Of a DNA stretch of 6,562 nucleotides, positions 1-6,562 are shown piece by piece; the stretch's first letter is position 1, and each line of letters begins with the position of its first letter. The notes beneath the pieces are model-generated. The model had not been told where the DNA came from. It did not search any database and saw only the letters and a program-made list of their open reading frames with translations. This DNA is from an uncultured Sutterella sp. GTDB taxonomy: Bacteria; Pseudomonadota; Gammaproteobacteria; Burkholderiales; Burkholderiaceae_F. The position numbers and the translations under genes were made by a program. The stretch is taken from NCBI GenBank assembly GCA_902477615.1, contig CABSHY010000077.1, positions 1 through 6,562 of the forward strand, read 5' to 3'.

Positions 1-971
1 GCCTTTTCTCGCATGGTATCAAAGTAGTTGTCGTATTTACCGGCGTGATCTAAGAACATGTGTTGTTTGAATCCCAACTGATCCAAACGGTTCATGATTT
101 CACACTCAGGGCGCCTCCCTTCATAAAGGCCGTCATGCGAAGGTTGACCGCACGCCGCATTTAAGAGTCGCAAAGTCGCCGGGCCCGAATAAGAGGTTGC
201 CGAATTAAAGTGATCAAAACGAATATTAAAGCGCGACAGTACCGGATGATTTTGAAGTTCAGCGGCTTCCAAATCATCATTGGATAAGGAGCAAACGTTC
301 ATAATCACAATATCAAAAGGTGTGTCTTTGGCATTGAGCCCTGCGGGCAACACCGCCACTCGCTCTTTTTCGTAATCCAAAAAAGCGCTGTACCACTTTG
401 CAATGGTTTCGCTTGTGGCAGGAATGTTTTTACCCACTGCGGTTTCTGCGGTTGCTGCAGGCGCTGCCGTTGTCGTTTGTGCTACCTGAGGCAAGGGACT
501 TTCTTCAACTGCCGGCGCCATAAGGCTTTCCCACCAGGGAGTTGCTGCCAAAACCAAGAAATACCCCACCGTGAGAACCGAAAGACGAACAAAGTGGCGA
601 GCGATTGCGTAGACAATGATCAATACAGCTAACCAACCGAGCATCGTCCAGTTGATAAAGTCCATGGCAAGTTCAGCCATGTAGCTCAAGGAAAAGCCCG
701 CAATGTTATCGGCATTACTCATAATGCTCGCAGGGCCCGGTAGCCAACTTTCCGAATAGATAAGAACAACGGCCACCACAACCGCCCCGAAGGTCCTCAC
801 AAAACGCAATCCCTTTGAGGGCAAAGGTAACAAAAGCACCAACAATAAAAGGGCGTTACCCAGAACATTTAAATTCAAGTAACCCAAATAAACGAGGGCA
901 AACTTGAAAATAAAGTAAACATTCCAAAAGCCCAGTCCTTCAATCCACTTGGGAGTCTCTTTTGTCGTCAT
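1..971 (-). CDS. bcsG: Cellulose phosphoethanolamine transferase BcsG, 3' end cut by the window
   Basis: The first 323 residues are visible; E. coli BcsG has about 559, so the end of the catalytic domain is missing only because the window stops. Known role: an inner-membrane enzyme that transfers phosphoethanolamine from a phospholipid to cellulose in the periplasm. The N-terminal part (about residues 14-147) has roughly five hydrophobic segments and contains WLPGPASIMS (76-85) and FINWTMLGW (105-113), both close to E. coli BcsG. An Ala/Thr-rich linker (about 152-190) leads to the alkaline-phosphatase-like domain. There, NVCSLS carries C227 and FNSATSYSGPA carries S262. They lie 35 residues apart, exactly as zinc ligand C243 and nucleophile S278 do in E. 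coli, so the visible active site is intact. The later Glu/His zinc ligands are out of view. The ATG at 971-969 overlaps the bcsZ stop as ATGA and has a purine-rich ribosome binding site, which supports this start. It directly follows bcsZ, without the small bcsF that precedes bcsG in enterobacteria. Confidence 0.95.
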   Translation of the reverse strand, partial: MTTKETPKWIEGLGFWNVYFIFKFALVYLGYLNLNVLGNALLLLVLLLPLPSKGLRFVRTFGAVVVAVVLIYSESWLPGPASIMSNADNIAGFSLSYMAELAMDFINWTMLGWLAVLIIVYAIARHFVRLSVLTVGYFLVLAATPWWESLMAPAVEESPLPQVAQTTTAAPAATAETAVGKNIPATSETIAKWYSAFLDYEKERVAVLPAGLNAKDTPFDIVIMNVCSLSNDDLEAAELQNHPVLSRFNIRFDHFNSATSYSGPATLRLLNAACGQPSHDGLYEGRRPECEIMNRLDQLGFKQHMFLDHAGKYDNYFDTMREK

Positions 972-2068
972 ACACTCCCCTTCTTATTTTGAGTAGCGGC
1001 CTTTTGACCGGGAAAATAAAGGTAGCCCTTTTCATCAAAGGGAAAGACCTTTTCTTTAAACCCCAAACCATAGAGCGTGAGCACGTTGCTGTAGTAACTG
1101 TCTTTTGCTAAAGGCGTCGAAAGTAAAACGGTACGAATGAAGGTGGAGACCCGTTCGTTATCGACCATCGGCAAAAGGCATGCACCAAAACCCACAGGTC
1201 CCGGGCGGTTCACTTTTAACGTATTAACGTCAACCTTCTCGGGCGGCATGTTCAACTCTTCAGTAAGTTTCACCATCGGGGCGAAATGCATCTTTAACTG
1301 ACGATACGCGGGATCTCTCGGGCTCATCATGCCAAGCCACAAATACACTCGAATAGCGTTGTAACTACCGATCGTATTATCAGCGTCCGTTAATTCCATC
1401 AGGTCACCTTCTTTGGTGAAGTTGCACCAATCGGGGGCAATACCGGACGGAGCCGAGCGCAAAAGCACACGCAATGAGCCATCAAAGACCGCATTCCATT
1501 GGGGATCTTCTTGGGCAAAACGCTTGAGGATAAAAAGCGGATAGTAACTGGGATTGAGTTTGACTTCATCGTCTTTTTCAAAACCGATGCGCCCCGGTAA
1601 AAGCACTTTGCCAAGATTAGCGATGTCTCTGACCTGAGTCTCTAAAAGTTTCAATAAGGCTTGACCCTTTTTCGTGTAATCGTCTCTGCCCCAAAGTCGC
1701 CCGGCTTCCAGCAAACAATACGCAATCCACATGTCGGAATCCACGGCATTGTTGCTATCAAGAATCGTCCAATTTTGACCGTCTTTCCCCCAAAGCCAAG
1801 CAGGCAAATGTTGGGATAAATCCCCTTGGGAAAGGTTATTTGCCGTCCACGTTAACAGGGACTCAAATTGCTTTTGATCGTTGGCAACGAGAGCGAAAAA
1901 AAGCGCATAGGATTGGCCTTCTGAAGTCGTGACAAGACGCGAGTCGCTATAGTCAATCACTCGGCCTTTAACGACATTAGCTTCTTTAAAAACATCCCAT
2001 TGATCCCACGCGAGGGCTTGGGTTGAAAGGCCAATCAACGTAAAGAGCAAAACTAAAAATTTACGCAT
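968..2068 (-). CDS. bcsZ: Periplasmic family 8 endoglucanase BcsZ with substituted catalytic base
   Basis: The 366-residue protein has nearly the length of E. coli BcsZ (368) and resembles it end to end. Known role: an endo-beta-1,4-glucanase (GH8) that trims nascent cellulose in the periplasm and affects its amount and assembly. Residues 1-20 form a Sec signal peptide with likely cleavage after ALA-20. TTSEGQSY (47-54) carries the general acid E50, matching E55 of E. coli. LDSNNAVDSDMW (103-114) is the GH8 signature region; both Asp are kept, though A-V-D-S-D departs from the usual A-S/T-D-A/G-D. NPSYYP (172-177) and PPEKVDV are also conserved. The odd point is IGSYNAIRVYLW (233-244): N237 stands where E. 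coli has base D243 (codon AAC rather than GAC or GAT). The fold should be kept, but normal inverting hydrolysis is doubtful. An acidic run just upstream (E225, D228, D230) might supply a substitute base. The gene lies 5 bases after bcsB, has a good ribosome binding site, and its TGA overlaps the bcsG ATG. Confidence 0.95.
   Translation of the reverse strand: MRKFLVLLFTLIGLSTQALAWDQWDVFKEANVVKGRVIDYSDSRLVTTSEGQSYALFFALVANDQKQFESLLTWTANNLSQGDLSQHLPAWLWGKDGQNWTILDSNNAVDSDMWIAYCLLEAGRLWGRDDYTKKGQALLKLLETQVRDIANLGKVLLPGRIGFEKDDEVKLNPSYYPLFILKRFAQEDPQWNAVFDGSLRVLLRSAPSGIAPDWCNFTKEGDLMELTDADNTIGSYNAIRVYLWLGMMSPRDPAYRQLKMHFAPMVKLTEELNMPPEKVDVNTLKVNRPGPVGFGACLLPMVDNERVSTFIRTVLLSTPLAKDSYYSNVLTLYGLGFKEKVFPFDEKGYLYFPGQKAATQNKKGSV
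975..984 (-). promoter_or_regulatory. Ribosome binding site of bcsG
   Basis: Reading on the minus strand, AGAAGGGGAG lies 3 bases before the bcsG ATG, inside the last codons of bcsZ. Together with the ATGA stop-start overlap it supports 971 as the bcsG start and suggests translational coupling to bcsZ. The nine bases AGAAGGGGA recur in front of bcsZ. Confidence 0.7.
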
Positions 2069-2073
2069 ATTGA

Positions 2074-4320
2074 TTATCCCCTTCTACGAACCCACAAACG
2101 CATGAAGTAGAAAATACCGGCACCAACCAAAGCGGCAACCACCAAGGTGCAAAGCACCAAAATCAAAGGATATTGCCCCACGGTATGCCAGAGTCGGTAG
2201 TACCAAGGCATATCACCCAAATAGTACGTTTCACCCACCTCAAAATTCACAAGACGCTGGGCTTGCACAATGCTCACCGAACCCGTCGCATTATTAATAG
2301 ATGAAGGCGCTTTGAGCTTTTCATTAAGTAAATAACTACCCGCTTCGCCTTCACTCAAAATCGCAACCACCGTGCGATCAGCGTCAAAGGGCGAACGCAA
2401 GGACACAATGGCACCGATGCCGCCTTCAGGATTGACTAACGTTTCACCGCGTTGAGCTTCAAGCGCCACATCATCCATGGCCCCCTTTTGGAGAAGTTTG
2501 CCAACGGCCTGTTGCAAATCTTCAGCATCCTCATTTTTAAAGTCCACCAAAGCAACCGGCAATTCACCAATCACTAAGATGTCTTTGTCAGAGGCTTTAT
2601 TTGCATCAACCTTATCGGTCACCATAAGTTTTGAAGCACCCACACCCGTTGCTGCTCCCACGCGTCCCATAGCATTTAAAAAGGTTGTCATTTTTTCAGA
2701 CGTTGCGTTGGCATCCATCAGCACCAACGTTTGCGACAAGTCAGCATATTTCGTAAACGGGAAACCACTTTGCGTGTAAAGCGAAAGATTGGGCAATTTC
2801 GCATAGTGATAAAGGCCCTTTAACGTCATGGTTGAAGACGGATCAATTTCAACTTGTTGAGGTAGCATCACCACGGACTTACAGTTATCGGCCGAGCCTT
2901 CCGAGAAGGTTCTTGTGTAGCCCACCTCAAAACTCAAATCGTTTTCTGCTGCCAACGTCAGCGCATCGGTTTTACTCGTTGCAAGCGCCCCGTAGAAATT
3001 CAAAAGTTTGACGTCATGATCGCCACGACTTTCTTTGTCAGAAAGGTTGATGGAATCCAATAAATAATCATTAATTCTGACGCGAAGCTGAGCGGTGTCA
3101 CCCACTTCAGGTTTTGTGTAGCGGTATTTAAGCGCCATGTCCAAAGAGCCGTTACCTACCATGAATAAGTCAGGCGCAAGGCGTGCTGTCAAATGAACAG
3201 GAGCCGGTGCAAACCCACGAGACGTTAATTGACCGGGGTATTGCATCAAATCTTTGAAACTTACAGGTTCGTCGAGCTTAATCCAATTGGGCGCATCGTA
3301 TGCCGGGCGAGGCTGGGTTTCCTTATAGCCTTTGACTGTCAAACGATCGCCAATGAACACTTGCTCGCCTGAGGCCATCGCTTTGGCTAAAACCAAGAGG
3401 TCTTGGGAGTTACGCCCGCCCACCACCAACATCTTTGCATAACGGCTTTGGGGCGCATCCATCATGATGAGTTGTGGCGCTTCGAACTTGGGTAAATCTT
3501 TTAAGAAATCGGGACGAGAATCATTGGTTACAAAAACCACGAAGTGACCTTCAGCGGGCACTTGGTTGTAATACACAGGATAGTCAACACCACGCCATCC
3601 GGCAGCACGACCCCCGAGGCTCGCCAAAATGCCGGCTGCCGTTTTTTCGGTATTGTCAGGAGCCTTAGCAAAAACATAAGGAACAACGGAAGTCGCATTG
3701 GTGACGTTTTCAATAAAGGGGGCCGGGAACTTACTTAAGTCACTGGTTAGGCGAACCTTTTGCTTTAAGAGGTTAAGTTGACTTGATGAGTCAACATCTA
3801 ACCAAAGCGTTTCACTGGCGGGCGACTCGCAAAGCTGTTGATAGTGACCGATAAATTGGAAACGGATTTGGTTTTGGGCTTTGATTTCTTTGGGATCCAA
3901 AGCCACTTCCATGCGGGTGAGTTTGCCTAACGATTCGGGCGCAATCGCAATCGTTTGTTGAAGTTGTCCGTTTAAGAAAACATTTAACTGAGAACGCGTC
4001 GGAATCAAAGACGGCGACGGCGTGAAATTGAGTTCAATTTTCGCCGCTGATACCAATTCATCGGTACGAACACCGAAGTCAAAATACTGTTCATTGCGCA
4101 TCCCACTCATACGAATGGAGTCGGCCTGACCGCCCGGCACCATCTTGATTAATGGCGTGACGACCGTAAAAGACCCCATAAGGTCAGTGCGCCAAACAGG
4201 CGCCACCGTTGTAACGTCTTTTGTCGGAACTTGCGCCAATGTTGCATTGGCACTTAAAGCCAAAACACTACTCGCAACTAAACTCAGCATGAATTGTTGG
4301 ATTTTCACTTTTTCACCCAT
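2074..4320 (-). CDS. bcsB: Cellulose synthase periplasmic regulatory subunit BcsB
   Basis: This 748-residue protein is slightly shorter than E. coli BcsB (779) and aligns with it by eye from end to end. Known role: the periplasmic partner of BcsA, with alternating carbohydrate-binding and flavodoxin-like domains that guide the emerging glucan; its C-terminal membrane helix is needed for BcsA activity. A signal peptide covers about residues 1-29 (likely cleavage after ATLA). Recognisable blocks are FIGHYQQLCESPAS (156-169), TLWLDVDSSS (171-180), WRGVDYPVYYNQVP (242-255), VTNDSRPDFL (264-273), YDAPNWI (341-347) and GFPFTKYADLSQT (519-531). A single transmembrane helix at about 717-740 is followed by a positively charged tail ending RRRG, placing the C-terminus in the cytoplasm. 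The ATG at 4320 overlaps the end of bcsA by 8 bases and has only a weak ribosome binding site, which suggests translational coupling. A GTG at codon 5 is a possible alternative start and would not alter the mature protein. Confidence 0.96.
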   Translation of the reverse strand: MGEKVKIQQFMLSLVASSVLALSANATLAQVPTKDVTTVAPVWRTDLMGSFTVVTPLIKMVPGGQADSIRMSGMRNEQYFDFGVRTDELVSAAKIELNFTPSPSLIPTRSQLNVFLNGQLQQTIAIAPESLGKLTRMEVALDPKEIKAQNQIRFQFIGHYQQLCESPASETLWLDVDSSSQLNLLKQKVRLTSDLSKFPAPFIENVTNATSVVPYVFAKAPDNTEKTAAGILASLGGRAAGWRGVDYPVYYNQVPAEGHFVVFVTNDSRPDFLKDLPKFEAPQLIMMDAPQSRYAKMLVVGGRNSQDLLVLAKAMASGEQVFIGDRLTVKGYKETQPRPAYDAPNWIKLDEPVSFKDLMQYPGQLTSRGFAPAPVHLTARLAPDLFMVGNGSLDMALKYRYTKPEVGDTAQLRVRINDYLLDSINLSDKESRGDHDVKLLNFYGALATSKTDALTLAAENDLSFEVGYTRTFSEGSADNCKSVVMLPQQVEIDPSSTMTLKGLYHYAKLPNLSLYTQSGFPFTKYADLSQTLVLMDANATSEKMTTFLNAMGRVGAATGVGASKLMVTDKVDANKASDKDILVIGELPVALVDFKNEDAEDLQQAVGKLLQKGAMDDVALEAQRGETLVNPEGGIGAIVSLRSPFDADRTVVAILSEGEAGSYLLNEKLKAPSSINNATGSVSIVQAQRLVNFEVGETYYLGDMPWYYRLWHTVGQYPLILVLCTLVVAALVGAGIFYFMRLWVRRRG
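2077..2085 (-). promoter_or_regulatory. Ribosome binding site of bcsZ
   Basis: Reading on the minus strand, AGAAGGGGA ends 8 bases before the bcsZ ATG at 2068 and lies within the last codons of bcsB. It fixes the bcsZ start, since the next residues form a clean signal peptide. It is stronger than anything seen before bcsB, which fits separate ribosome loading on bcsZ. Confidence 0.7.
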
Positions 4321-6529
4321 TTAAATTATTCTTTGAGACCTCGGTTGTTGGGATCTTTGGCATAAAACTCTTTATCCAATGAAGTCCCTGTCGGCAGTAT
4401 TGCCAACGACCGGGTAAAAATTCGATCATGGAACGGTAGCCATAGAGAGCAATTTCAATGAGTTTGAAAAAGCCCGTGGACATCCGATCATCAATCTTTT
4501 CTTTGGGGCTCGCCCACATCCCTTCTCGAGAGAACGTGCAACGGTTAAAGTCGCGCTCTTGATCAAACGTTTCAAATTGCATTGAAAGTTCAACAAATTC
4601 GCCGTCAATGGCTTTTACCGTTGCATTAAACGTATAGGTTTGGCCCTTATAGATGAACACCAAGTCCAAAGTGTCATCTTTGGCAAAAACAGAAACATCT
4701 GCACACTTAAAACGAACCTCATCTTGAGAGTATTCCGTCAAAGTAACATTGGTGGAGTGACCTGCTTGATTTCGTACAGAAGCCTCGATTTTGCATTGGA
4801 CTCGTGGGAACTGATGGGTTTGCACCTCTTCAACGGCAACAGCCATCGTGGCCCCCAAAATCATCAAGTTATAAAGAATCCACCCCATGTTAATCACAAG
4901 GGTTAAGTACTCGGGATTGGGATCAAAAAACGCTTTATACAAACCAATACCGAGTCCGATGAAATTTAACGCCATCAAAACCAGACACGGTTTACTCACT
5001 GACCAATCAAGGTACTTTTCTCCAATCGTGCCGCCCTTTGCCGTCACGTTAAATTTCCCCTTATGCGGCATAAAAAGGGCGACCGTGGTCGGCAAAAGAA
5101 TGTACCAAGACAACACCGTTTCATAAACACCACCCATGAAGGGATAACGGTAACCACGTTGCAAGATGAAGTTCGTGAGGGCCGAGTGCACCATGTGCGA
5201 AACCACATAGGCAAAAATGGCGGCGGCCGTAGCGTAAATCACATAGATATTGGCAAACATATAGGGCAGGGGCGCCACTAAGAAAATTAAGCGTGGCAAA
5301 CCATGCAAAAAGTGGAACATCGCATTAAAGAAACAAAGACGTTGCGCAAGCGTCAAGCCTTTGCCCAAAAACGGATTATCCAAGCAGAAAATTTGAATCA
5401 TGCCGCGGGCCCAACGAATGCGTTGTCCAATGTGAGCAGCTAATGTTTCGGTTGAAAGCCCTGAAGCCAACGGCACATCAATAAAAGCCGATGACCAACC
5501 GAGACGGTTGAGTTTGAGTGACGTGTGCGCGTCTTCAGTCACCGTTTCAACGGCAATGCCTCCAATTTGCTCCAAGGCACGGCGTCGCATCACGGCCGAC
5601 GAACCACAAAACATCGTGGCATTCCACGTGTCGTTACCCTTTTGAATAAAGTCGTGGAAAAGCGCATTTTCAATCGGCATGGCGCGATCCAAATGCCAGT
5701 TCTTTTCAAAAGGATCGGGAGAGTAGAAATGGTGAGGTGTTTGCACCAAAGCAATGTTGTCGTCTTTGACAAGCCAGCCCATGGTTTTGACTAAAAAGTC
5801 GCTCGACGGCACGTGGTCACAGTCAAAAATCGTAATGAAGTCACCTGACGTGACCGTCATGGCGTGATTGATGTTGCCTGCCTTGGCATGGTTGTGTTCA
5901 TCACGCTTGATGTAGCCCACCCCCACTTCATCGGCAAAAGCCTTAAAACTGTCACGAGAACCGTCATCTAAGATGTATATATGGAGTTTATCTGCCGGCC
6001 ACTGCATATTAAGCGTTGCAAAGACCGTGGGCTTGATGACTTCCAATGGTTCGTTATAGGTCGGAATAAAGATATCAACATGAGGCCAAAGGGTTTTGTC
6101 TTTTGGCATCGGATAAGGCTTACGATCTAAAACCCAACAAACTTGGAAATAGACCAAAAGCATCACCGTAAAGGCGTAAATTTCGGCCAGTAACAATAAA
6201 AGACTTAAAACGATACCGATAACCGAATCGGTATTAACCGTTGAAGTACAGCGCCACCAGAGGTATCGGCCCGAGACCACCATGGAAATGACAAATAAGA
6301 GCATGAGGGTGAGACGCGCTTTAATCTGCGTGAGCATTAAAGCCAATACCAACATCACCGACAAAAAGAGAACCTGCCCTTGAATGTTAAATGGCTGCGT
6401 AATACAAAGGACGGCCAAAAATAAGACGAGCGCCCCCAAAATCCATAAAAGGGCCAACTTCACAAAATGAGGAACAGCACTACCGTGCTTATCGATGCTC
6501 TCCAATCCTCTTTGATTGCCCTCAAGCAA
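4313..6529 (-). CDS. bcsA: Cellulose synthase catalytic subunit BcsA with degenerate PilZ domain
   Basis: BcsA is the inner-membrane family 2 glycosyltransferase that polymerises UDP-glucose into beta-1,4-glucan and moves it through its own channel. From the TTG used here it has 738 residues; E. coli BcsA has 872 with a long N-terminal extension. Four hydrophobic segments (about 24-133) precede the catalytic domain, which holds DDG (188-190), DCD (236-238), FCGS (307-310), TED (331-333) and QRIRW (369-373). More membrane helices follow, with the gating-loop motif FNVTAKGG at 493-500. All catalytic motifs are intact. The C-terminal PilZ domain (about 570-668) is unusual. The c-di-GMP motif RxxxR reads HQFPR (572-576) and DxSxxG reads EYSQDE (599-604), spaced as in E. 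coli, so binding of the dinucleotide is doubtful. The start is uncertain. The TTG has a GGTG five bases upstream as its only ribosome binding site, no in-frame ATG is present before membrane segment 2, and the frame stays open to the window edge, so the gene may begin beyond 6562. Confidence 0.95.
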   Translation of the reverse strand: MLEGNQRGLESIDKHGSAVPHFVKLALLWILGALVLFLAVLCITQPFNIQGQVLFLSVMLVLALMLTQIKARLTLMLLFVISMVVSGRYLWWRCTSTVNTDSVIGIVLSLLLLLAEIYAFTVMLLVYFQVCWVLDRKPYPMPKDKTLWPHVDIFIPTYNEPLEVIKPTVFATLNMQWPADKLHIYILDDGSRDSFKAFADEVGVGYIKRDEHNHAKAGNINHAMTVTSGDFITIFDCDHVPSSDFLVKTMGWLVKDDNIALVQTPHHFYSPDPFEKNWHLDRAMPIENALFHDFIQKGNDTWNATMFCGSSAVMRRRALEQIGGIAVETVTEDAHTSLKLNRLGWSSAFIDVPLASGLSTETLAAHIGQRIRWARGMIQIFCLDNPFLGKGLTLAQRLCFFNAMFHFLHGLPRLIFLVAPLPYMFANIYVIYATAAAIFAYVVSHMVHSALTNFILQRGYRYPFMGGVYETVLSWYILLPTTVALFMPHKGKFNVTAKGGTIGEKYLDWSVSKPCLVLMALNFIGLGIGLYKAFFDPNPEYLTLVINMGWILYNLMILGATMAVAVEEVQTHQFPRVQCKIEASVRNQAGHSTNVTLTEYSQDEVRFKCADVSVFAKDDTLDLVFIYKGQTYTFNATVKAIDGEFVELSMQFETFDQERDFNRCTFSREGMWASPKEKIDDRMSTGFFKLIEIALYGYRSMIEFLPGRWQYCRQGLHWIKSFMPKIPTTEVSKNNLNG

Positions 6530-6562
6530 AATGGCACCATAGTGACCGATGAAAAAACTGAT
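6530..6562 (-). other. Undetermined leader upstream of bcsA
   Basis: These 33 bases continue the bcsA frame without a stop and without an ATG, GTG or TTG, reading ISFFIGHYGAI. They are therefore either the N-terminal part of a longer BcsA or non-coding in this frame. In another minus-strand frame a stretch reads QFFHRSLWCHFA and stops with TGA at 6524-6522. That would overlap the TTG start by 8 bases and could be the tail of an upstream gene such as bcsQ, but it is too short to identify. Confidence 0.3.

Noticed and set aside
152..520. Possible frameshift or decay in bcsG at the Ala/Thr-rich linker
   Set aside because: The frame stays open on both sides, and E. coli BcsG has a similar low-complexity Thr/Ala/Gly linker between membrane and catalytic parts.
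1..967. Apparent gap without a complete open reading frame
   Set aside because: It is not intergenic: reading the minus strand from 971 gives 323 uninterrupted codons of BcsG running off the window.
1399..1614. 71-codon minus-strand frame inside bcsZ
   Set aside because: It is an alternative frame of bcsZ, with no family resemblance; bcsZ itself is uninterrupted and matches its family throughout.
2477..2779. 100-codon open frame on the plus strand inside bcsB
   Set aside because: It lies wholly antisense to conserved BcsB sequence, shows no recognisable domain and has no clear ribosome binding site; it reflects the codon pattern of bcsB.
4640..5281. Three overlapping plus-strand open frames within bcsA (4640-4906, 4887-5126, 5063-5281)
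   Set aside because: All are antisense to the PilZ, gating-loop and membrane regions of bcsA; their translations are Arg/His-rich and low in structure, typical of shadow frames.
5525..5794. Plus-strand 89-codon frame and minus-strand 60-codon frame (5590-5772) over the BcsA catalytic domain
   Set aside because: They overlap the conserved FCGS and TED region of BcsA, whose own frame explains the sequence completely.

Overview
The window is a tightly packed piece of a bacterial cellulose synthesis operon. All genes lie on the minus strand, so transcription runs from high to low coordinates: bcsA (4313-6529, possibly starting further upstream), bcsB (2074-4320), bcsZ (968-2068) and bcsG (1-971, cut by the window edge). 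There is essentially no intergenic DNA. bcsA and bcsB overlap by 8 bases, bcsB and bcsZ are 5 bases apart, and bcsZ and bcsG overlap by 4 bases (ATGA). No tRNA, rRNA, mobile element, CRISPR array or terminator is visible, and the operon promoter must lie beyond base 6562.

The organism is most likely a Gram-negative proteobacterium of moderate GC content. BcsB has a cleavable signal peptide and a single C-terminal anchor, BcsZ has a Sec signal, and all four proteins resemble recalled Escherichia coli sequences closely over their whole visible length. BcsG marks the enterobacterial-type (class II) cellulose systems. The order A-B-Z-G differs from E. coli, where bcsC follows bcsZ and bcsG sits in the divergent bcsEFG operon. 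Genus cannot be fixed from this window; a beta- or gammaproteobacterium is an inference.

The proteins should work as follows. BcsA polymerises UDP-glucose at the inner membrane and extrudes the glucan. BcsB guides it in the periplasm. BcsZ is the periplasmic family 8 endoglucanase. BcsG would transfer phosphoethanolamine from a phospholipid to the polymer.

Two substitutions stand out. First, the PilZ domain of BcsA has lost the canonical c-di-GMP motifs: RxxxR reads HxxxR and DxSxxG reads ExSxxE, while every glycosyltransferase motif is intact. Second, BcsZ keeps its catalytic acid (E50) but has Asn at the position of the catalytic base (N237, equivalent to D243 of E. coli BcsZ). The machine therefore looks able to make cellulose, but its usual allosteric switch and its hydrolase both look altered.
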